Assembly: GCA_032051265.1 (NCBI GenBank)
Contig: DAMBYU010000001.1
Span: forward strand, 310,001-374,000
Direction of reading: 5' to 3'
Length of the DNA stretch: 64,000 bases
Origin: Dryocola sp032051265
GTDB lineage: Bacteria > Pseudomonadota > Gammaproteobacteria > Enterobacterales > Enterobacteriaceae
The position numbers and the translations under genes were made by a program. Shown here piece after piece: positions 59,676 through 64,000 of this stretch. The notes beneath the pieces are model-generated. The model did not search any database, was not told the origin of the DNA, and saw only the letters and a program-made list of their open reading frames with translations. The first letter of the stretch is position 1. Each line of letters begins with the position of its first letter.

Positions 59676-61439
59676 TCAGTTAGCGATAAAGCGTTTCTCA
59701 TCGGTCAGAACCTGAAGCAATAAGCCGAGCTGCGGTTTTGTCTCTTCCACGCGTTCGCCCTGCAGATCGTAGATGCGATAGTTGCCGTTGTTATCAAGCA
59801 CCAGCGTCATATGCGGCATGGTGATTGCCAGGCTGTTGTTATCTGCCCCCACAACCCAGTTATTACGGCGCGTGGCGGCAAACAGATCTTCGCCCTGCGA
59901 ATATTCATTCGCCGCTGTTTTAACGTGCAGCAGGCGCTGCATCAGAGTCGTCATCACATCCTGATGATCGGTCAGTTTACTGATGGTCTGGGCAGGCGTG
60001 CCCGGCCAGTGAATAACCAACGGCACCTGAATACGCGAACGCGACCAGCCGAACGAATCCCGCTCATCACCCAGCGGAACGCCGTGGCCTGCTGTCACAA
60101 TAACAACGGTATTATCCAGCTTGCCGGAGGCTTTCAGGGCATCCAGCACTTCCTTAATCCTGTCGTCCACGTTACCCGCTGCGCGGGCATAGCGACGGGT
60201 GAAGTCCTGTTTGTTGCTGTCGCCATTGATGCTGGTGCCGTTAAAGGCGATCCAGGAGAACCAGCGGTTATCCTCGGAGGCATATTTTGTTAGCCAGTTC
60301 ATCCACTGCGAGGCAGTCTGGCTATCTGACTGGCTTTTGGCCGACGGTAAAGAGAAGTCGGAGAGCAGCGCCTGGCGATACATGGACGAATTAAAGCCAT
60401 CCGAAGCAAACAGGCCCAACTGATAGCCCTGCTGGTTTAATGCGGTAATCAACGCGGCCGGGATACGAGCGGAGAGCACGCCATCCATATAGGCCGGCGA
60501 TATGCCATAGAACAGCCCGAAGATGCCGTTATCGGTGCTGTTTCCCGCGCTCATATGCTGCGTAAAGTTAATATTGCTGCGCGCAAACGCATTGAGGGCA
60601 GGGAGATCTTTAGCAAAGCGAGAAGCGTTCAGGCCGTCCACGGTTATCAGCAGGACGTTATGACCCGTGCCCATATCGCTAAACTGCAGATTGCTTAGCG
60701 GATACTGTACCGACACCGCCTCCGGGTTACCCTGTTCAACGAGGCGGCGCTGGTACTCCTTCGCATCCAGCAGCCCGTGTTTTTCAAGAAAACGACGCGC
60801 CGTCATTGGATAGGCCAGCGGCAGGTTGGCACGTTGCATGGTAATCGGCCGGTAGAAATTCGCATCCGCCCAGATATACATAATGTGGCTGCTGAAAAAG
60901 GCGACAAAGAACAGTGCGACAACGGGTCTGGCAAAATATCTGCGCCGACCGAGGCTGCGTAATTTCTGCCAGCTCCAGGTGGCAAACAACATTTCAACAA
61001 GCAGGATCACGGGCACGCTGATAAACATCAGCTGCCAGTCACGCGCCATTTCGCTCTGGTCCGGGTTAATCACCAGTTCCCAGACGATAGGGTTGAGATG
61101 CAGGTGGAAACGGGTAAAGACTTCGCTGTCGATAAGCAGCAGCGTTATGCCCGCGGTGGCAAAGGCCGCCGATAAAAAGCGCATCAGGCGCTGGGAGATC
61201 ACCACAAAGGTCAGCGGGAAAAGGATCAGCAGATAGGCGGCAAACACTAAAAAGCTGAAGTGACCGATAACGCTCAGGTAAGAATAGATACGTCCGGTGA
61301 GCGTTGTCGGCCAGTCGGCGACAAACAGATAGCGGCTACCCAGCAGCGTGGCCAGCAGGATATTAAACAGGGCGAACCAGTGTCCCCAACTGACCATCTG
61401 GGAAACTTTTTCGCGATAGCGCTGACGGTTAGTCACCAT
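59676..61439 (-). CDS. yejM: Inner-membrane regulator of LPS/cardiolipin homeostasis YejM (PbgA/LapC)
   Basis: This 587-residue protein has five N-terminal TM helices (about residues 20-190) and a periplasmic alkaline-phosphatase-like domain from about residue 245 (NVLLITVDGLNASRF, VIVTAGHGVPLGDERD). It binds lipid A and controls LpxC stability through LapB, so it sets LPS synthesis. The domain keeps the sulfatase-type fold; enzymatic activity is not established. It lies 19 bp after yejL in one operon, and ends 78 bp upstream of tRNA-Pro in the same orientation. Confidence 0.95.
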   Translation of the reverse strand: MVTNRQRYREKVSQMVSWGHWFALFNILLATLLGSRYLFVADWPTTLTGRIYSYLSVIGHFSFLVFAAYLLILFPLTFVVISQRLMRFLSAAFATAGITLLLIDSEVFTRFHLHLNPIVWELVINPDQSEMARDWQLMFISVPVILLVEMLFATWSWQKLRSLGRRRYFARPVVALFFVAFFSSHIMYIWADANFYRPITMQRANLPLAYPMTARRFLEKHGLLDAKEYQRRLVEQGNPEAVSVQYPLSNLQFSDMGTGHNVLLITVDGLNASRFAKDLPALNAFARSNINFTQHMSAGNSTDNGIFGLFYGISPAYMDGVLSARIPAALITALNQQGYQLGLFASDGFNSSMYRQALLSDFSLPSAKSQSDSQTASQWMNWLTKYASEDNRWFSWIAFNGTSINGDSNKQDFTRRYARAAGNVDDRIKEVLDALKASGKLDNTVVIVTAGHGVPLGDERDSFGWSRSRIQVPLVIHWPGTPAQTISKLTDHQDVMTTLMQRLLHVKTAANEYSQGEDLFAATRRNNWVVGADNNSLAITMPHMTLVLDNNGNYRIYDLQGERVEETKPQLGLLLQVLTDEKRFIAN

Positions 61440-61458
61440 AACTCGTAGCTACAATCCC

Positions 61459-61686
61459 TTAATGAGCTTGATCTTCGCTCACGGAGGCTTGCAGCGCCTG
61501 CGCGAAGGAGCGAGCCAGCGTATGGCGTTGTGCAGAGGCCACGCTGGTATTAATCAGGTTAGTGACCATATTCCCCAGCACCATCAGGGAAAGATCGGTA
61601 GGCGCACGATGCTTTTCCAGCACGCCAGCCAGCTCGGTCAGCAGTTCTTCTACTTGTTCATCACTATAGCGGGATATTTGTGGCAT
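61459..61686 (-). CDS. yejL: YejL family protein (UPF0352)
   Basis: This 75-residue helical protein of unknown function, conserved in gamma-proteobacteria, begins MPQISRYSDEQVEELLTELAGVLEKHRAPTDLSLMVLGN. It has the same length as E. coli YejL. It is the first gene of the yejL-yejM unit, divergent from yejK across a 136-bp gap. Confidence 0.94.
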   Translation of the reverse strand: MPQISRYSDEQVEELLTELAGVLEKHRAPTDLSLMVLGNMVTNLINTSVASAQRHTLARSFAQALQASVSEDQAH

Positions 61687-61822
61687 AAATTAACAATCAG
61701 TCAGGTTCAGGAAAGGGCGTTATCTTACCGTAGGAAGACCTTTTTTTCTGCTTTTTTATCTTCTGTTGCACATAGCCTGCGGCAGTGGTTGAATACCGCC
61801 CGGTCTAAAAGGAGAGTTTATC

Positions 61823-62830
61823 ATGAGTCTGGATATCAACCAGATTGCCCTGCATCAGCTTATCAAGCGCGGCGAAGAGACGCTTGAAGTGGTGCTGCGC
61901 GATTCCCTGCTGGCAACTAACGGCGCCGTAGAAGAGATGATGGCTGAGCTTCACCGTGTTTATAGCGCAAAAAATAAAGCATACGGGTTGTTCAGCGAAG
62001 AGAGCGAATTAGCACAGGCGCTGCGTTCACAGCGTAAAGGCGATGAAGATTTCCTCGCCTTCAGCCGTGCGGCAACCGGTCGCCTGCGCGACGAGCTGGG
62101 GAAATATCCCTTCGCGGACGGCGGCATCGTATTGTTCTGCCATTACCGCTATCTGGCCGTTGAGTATCTGATGGTGGCGGTGCTTAATAATCTGAGCAGT
62201 ATGCGCGTCAATGAAGAGCTGGATATCAGTTCAACCCACCATCTGGATATCAACCATGCGGATATCGTGGCGCGTATCGATCTGACCGAATGGGAAACCA
62301 ACCCGGAATCGACTCGTTACCTTACATTCCTCAGGGGGCGGGTAGGGCGCAAGGTGTCCGATTTCTTTATGGATTTCCTGGGCGCCAGCGAAGGCCTGAA
62401 TGCCAAAGCGCAAAACAAGGGCCTGTTACAGGCGCTGGATGACTTCACCAACGAAGCACAGCTGGACAAAAACGAACGTCAGAATGCGCGCCAGCAGGTG
62501 TACGCCTACTGCAACGAGCAGTTGCAGGCCGGAGAAGAGATCGAGCTTTCTTCGCTGGCAGAAGAACTGCCGTGGGCCGTAGATGATAAGAATTTCCAGC
62601 AGTTTACCGCACAGAAAGGTTACGAGCTGGAAGAGAGCTTCCCGGCGGACCGCAGTACGCTGCGCCAGCTCACCAAATACGCCGGCAGCGGCGGCGGGTT
62701 GACGATCAACTTCGACGCCATGCTGCTGGGCGAGCGTATTTTCTGGGACCCTGCCACGGACACCCTGACCATCAAAGGCACGCCGCCGAACCTGCGTGAC
62801 CAGCTACAGCGCCGTACATCGGGCAAATAG
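61823..62830 (+). CDS. yejK: Nucleoid-associated protein YejK (NdpA)
   Basis: This 335-residue protein of the NdpA/YejK family is found on the nucleoid of E. coli. It begins MSLDINQIALHQLIKRGEETLEVVLR; the conserved hallmark segments are FADGGIVLFCHYRYLAVEYLMVAVLNN (about 95-120) and YLTFLRGRVGRKVSDFFMDFLG. AGGAG precedes the ATG. It converges with rplY and shares a terminator. Confidence 0.96.
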   Translation: MSLDINQIALHQLIKRGEETLEVVLRDSLLATNGAVEEMMAELHRVYSAKNKAYGLFSEESELAQALRSQRKGDEDFLAFSRAATGRLRDELGKYPFADGGIVLFCHYRYLAVEYLMVAVLNNLSSMRVNEELDISSTHHLDINHADIVARIDLTEWETNPESTRYLTFLRGRVGRKVSDFFMDFLGASEGLNAKAQNKGLLQALDDFTNEAQLDKNERQNARQQVYAYCNEQLQAGEEIELSSLAEELPWAVDDKNFQQFTAQKGYELEESFPADRSTLRQLTKYAGSGGGLTINFDAMLLGERIFWDPATDTLTIKGTPPNLRDQLQRRTSGK

Positions 62831-62840
62831 CCGGGCAATT

Positions 62841-62870
62841 GTAGGTCGGATAAGCGTAGCGCCATCCGAC
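62841..62870. repeat. REP-like palindromic element
   Basis: gtaggtcggataagcgtagc followed by gccatccgac forms the imperfect stem typical of enterobacterial REP/BIME sequences, in the gap after yejK. A partial second copy of the tail (gccatccgac) is at 62875-62884. Confidence 0.7.
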
Positions 62871-62906
62871 GTTCGCCATCCGACAATTCCCGCCAGCCAG
62901 AAAGCA

Positions 62907-62930
62907 AAAAACCCGCCGAAGCGGGTTTTT
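62907..62930. terminator. Bidirectional terminator yejK / rplY
   Basis: aaaaacccgc (62907-62916) pairs with gcgggttttt (62921-62930) with loop cgaa and flanking A and T runs on either side, so it works on both strands. Confidence 0.93.
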
Positions 62931-62949
62931 TTTCGAGCTCTGTTCGCGA

Positions 62950-63234
62950 TTAAGCGCGAACGAAGTCGACGTGAGACAGTTTTGGCTTGAACGGGTGACG
63001 CTGAACAGCCTGAACCTTCACTTTTACTTCTGTACCGTCGACAACCAGAGTCAGAACTTCTTCGTAGAAACCAGGCTTAGCTTGCAGGTTCATTACGGAG
63101 TCGTGATCCAGTTCGATAGAGATTGCAGCTTCGGAACCACCATAGATGATTGCCGGGAATTTGTTAGCTGCACGCAGGCGGCGGCTCGCACCCTTGCCCT
63201 GCTCTTTGCGTTTTTCTGCATTGATAGTAAACAT
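62950..63234 (-). CDS. rplY: 50S ribosomal protein L25
   Basis: This 94-residue protein binds 5S rRNA. It begins MFTINAEKRKEQGKGASRRLRAANKFPAIIYGG and ends KPKLSHVDFVRA. It is the short form of the family, without the C-terminal CTC domain, and equals E. coli L25 in length. It is transcribed alone toward yejK. In E. coli L25 can repress its own mRNA leader; the leader here spans 63235 upward. Confidence 0.98.
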   Translation of the reverse strand: MFTINAEKRKEQGKGASRRLRAANKFPAIIYGGSEAAISIELDHDSVMNLQAKPGFYEEVLTLVVDGTEVKVKVQAVQRHPFKPKLSHVDFVRA

Positions 63235-63360
63235 TAACTGTTTCTCTCTTAAATACTCCTGTTACAGGCGACCCAGCAACAGGAAAAGTTTTCTGCTTTG
63301 CGGATGCAAAAGCGGGCGCATTATAGCCATATCTGACTATGTCGGCAATGAAAAGTGCTT

Positions 63361-64000
63361 TCAGCCGCGTAATTCGTTCGCGCGACGGAAGCGTCCTTCG
63401 TAGTCGAATACCTTTTCGCGCACGTTCCAGAACTGGCCGTTTTTACGCGCGACCACGAAATCCGGATGGCGAAGCAGCGGCTGTTGCGCGACAACATCTG
63501 CGATGGTTATCCAGCGCAGCGGGACGCCAGGCGCCCGGCTATGCGGGCGAATAAACAGCTGTTCGAAGGCCATTCGCTGGGCTGGTGTATGCAGACGGAA
63601 GCGCTCGCTCACATCGGCACCCTCTTCGTCGTAATAGGTGACTTTCAGCCACTCGCCTTTGGCGTCGCAGCCTTGCTGGAGCGTCATGCCGCCGCAACGC
63701 AGCACCAGCGCATCTTTAAGCTTCAGGGCCGCTTTTAGCATATCGTCCGGATCGACCAGCACATGATCGCACTGGTGGCAGCGGCGGGCGGCAATATCGT
63801 TTTCCGCATTGCACTGCGGACAGTTTTTAAAGCGGAAGCGATAATCACACTGCTCCCGGTGCCCCTCATCATCCTCGAACCAGCCCTGACAACGGCGGCC
63901 AAAATGTTCGATGATGGTGCCATCGCCGGTGGTTTTACCCCAGAACGTATTGGCGAACCCGCAGGACGGGCAGAAAACCTGCACCGGAACGTTGTCGCTT
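63361..64000 (-). CDS. radD: DNA repair helicase RadD (YejH), C-terminal part, cut by window end
   Basis: This is the C-terminal 213 residues of RadD, an SF2 ATPase that acts with RecA in strand exchange. The frame stays open through base 64000 (visible start ...SDNVPVQVFCPSCG), so the GTG at 63984 is internal. The visible part has a zinc-binding region with CPSC, a Cys pair around RRCQGW...QCDYRF, and CPQC...CHQC, and ends FDYEGRFRRANELRG. The helicase motifs lie outside the window. It is divergent from nothing in view and precedes rplY by 126 bp. Confidence 0.93.
   Translation of the reverse strand, partial: SDNVPVQVFCPSCGFANTFWGKTTGDGTIIEHFGRRCQGWFEDDEGHREQCDYRFRFKNCPQCNAENDIAARRCHQCDHVLVDPDDMLKAALKLKDALVLRCGGMTLQQGCDAKGEWLKVTYYDEEGADVSERFRLHTPAQRMAFEQLFIRPHSRAPGVPLRWITIADVVAQQPLLRHPDFVVARKNGQFWNVREKVFDYEGRFRRANELRG

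Noticed and set aside
1..64000. CRISPR arrays, insertion sequences, integrases or prophage genes
   Set aside because: No regularly spaced repeats, transposase, integrase or phage structural gene was seen anywhere in the window.

Overview
The window is chromosomal DNA from a member of the Enterobacteriaceae. Almost every gene has a close counterpart in Escherichia coli or Salmonella, and several neighbourhoods are syntenic: nuo-elaAB-menFDHBCE, yfaE-nrdB-nrdA, ubiG-gyrA, rcsC/rcsB-rcsD/micF/ompC, apbE-ada-alkB-yojI and proL-yejM-yejL-yejK-rplY-radD. The genus cannot be fixed by eye. The tctCBA/tctDE locus, a clade-3-type catalase, mgtE and a threonine at GyrA position 83 suggest something outside Escherichia. 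The window opens inside nuoB and ends inside radD.

Region 1-14.46 kb is the NADH dehydrogenase I operon from nuoB to nuoN, with a terminator after nuoN and short hairpins inside two of its gaps. Region 14.5-22.5 kb holds elaA, elaB and the complete menaquinone block menF-D-H-B-C-E, whose last five genes are packed with 1-4 bp overlaps. Region 22.5-27.7 kb is the tricarboxylate uptake locus: tctCBA on the minus strand and its two-component system tctDE on the plus strand. A catalase, yfaZ, the CinA-like gene yfaY and a lone glpT follow. The glpABC and glpQ genes that flank glpT in E. coli are missing. Region 32.8-36.6 kb is yfaE-nrdB-nrdA (minus strand), with DnaA and NrdR sites upstream and a terminator-like hairpin between nrdA and nrdB. 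ubiG and gyrA are divergent, and an ASCH-domain protein follows.

Region 41.2-49.5 kb carries the Rcs phosphorelay (rcsC facing rcsD-rcsB), then an AT-rich gap with the sRNA micF and the OmpR sites of ompC. apbE, ada-alkB (with an Ada box overlapping the apbE stop) and the ABC exporter yojI follow.

Region 54.2-59.5 kb is the accessory part. It lies between yojI and tRNA-Pro, where E. coli K-12 has mqo, eco, nap and ccm genes. It contains mgtE, a ybdN-ybdM pair (PAPS-reductase-like and ParB-like proteins), and a low-GC orphan type VI secretion module. The module consists of an L,D-transpeptidase-like effector, a small membrane protein that is probably its immunity factor, and Hcp. A broken second hcp piece lies next to it in opposite orientation. 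This module at the 3' end of the tRNA gene is the most interesting content. The rest of the window (yejM, yejL, yejK, rplY, radD) is ordinary core genome.
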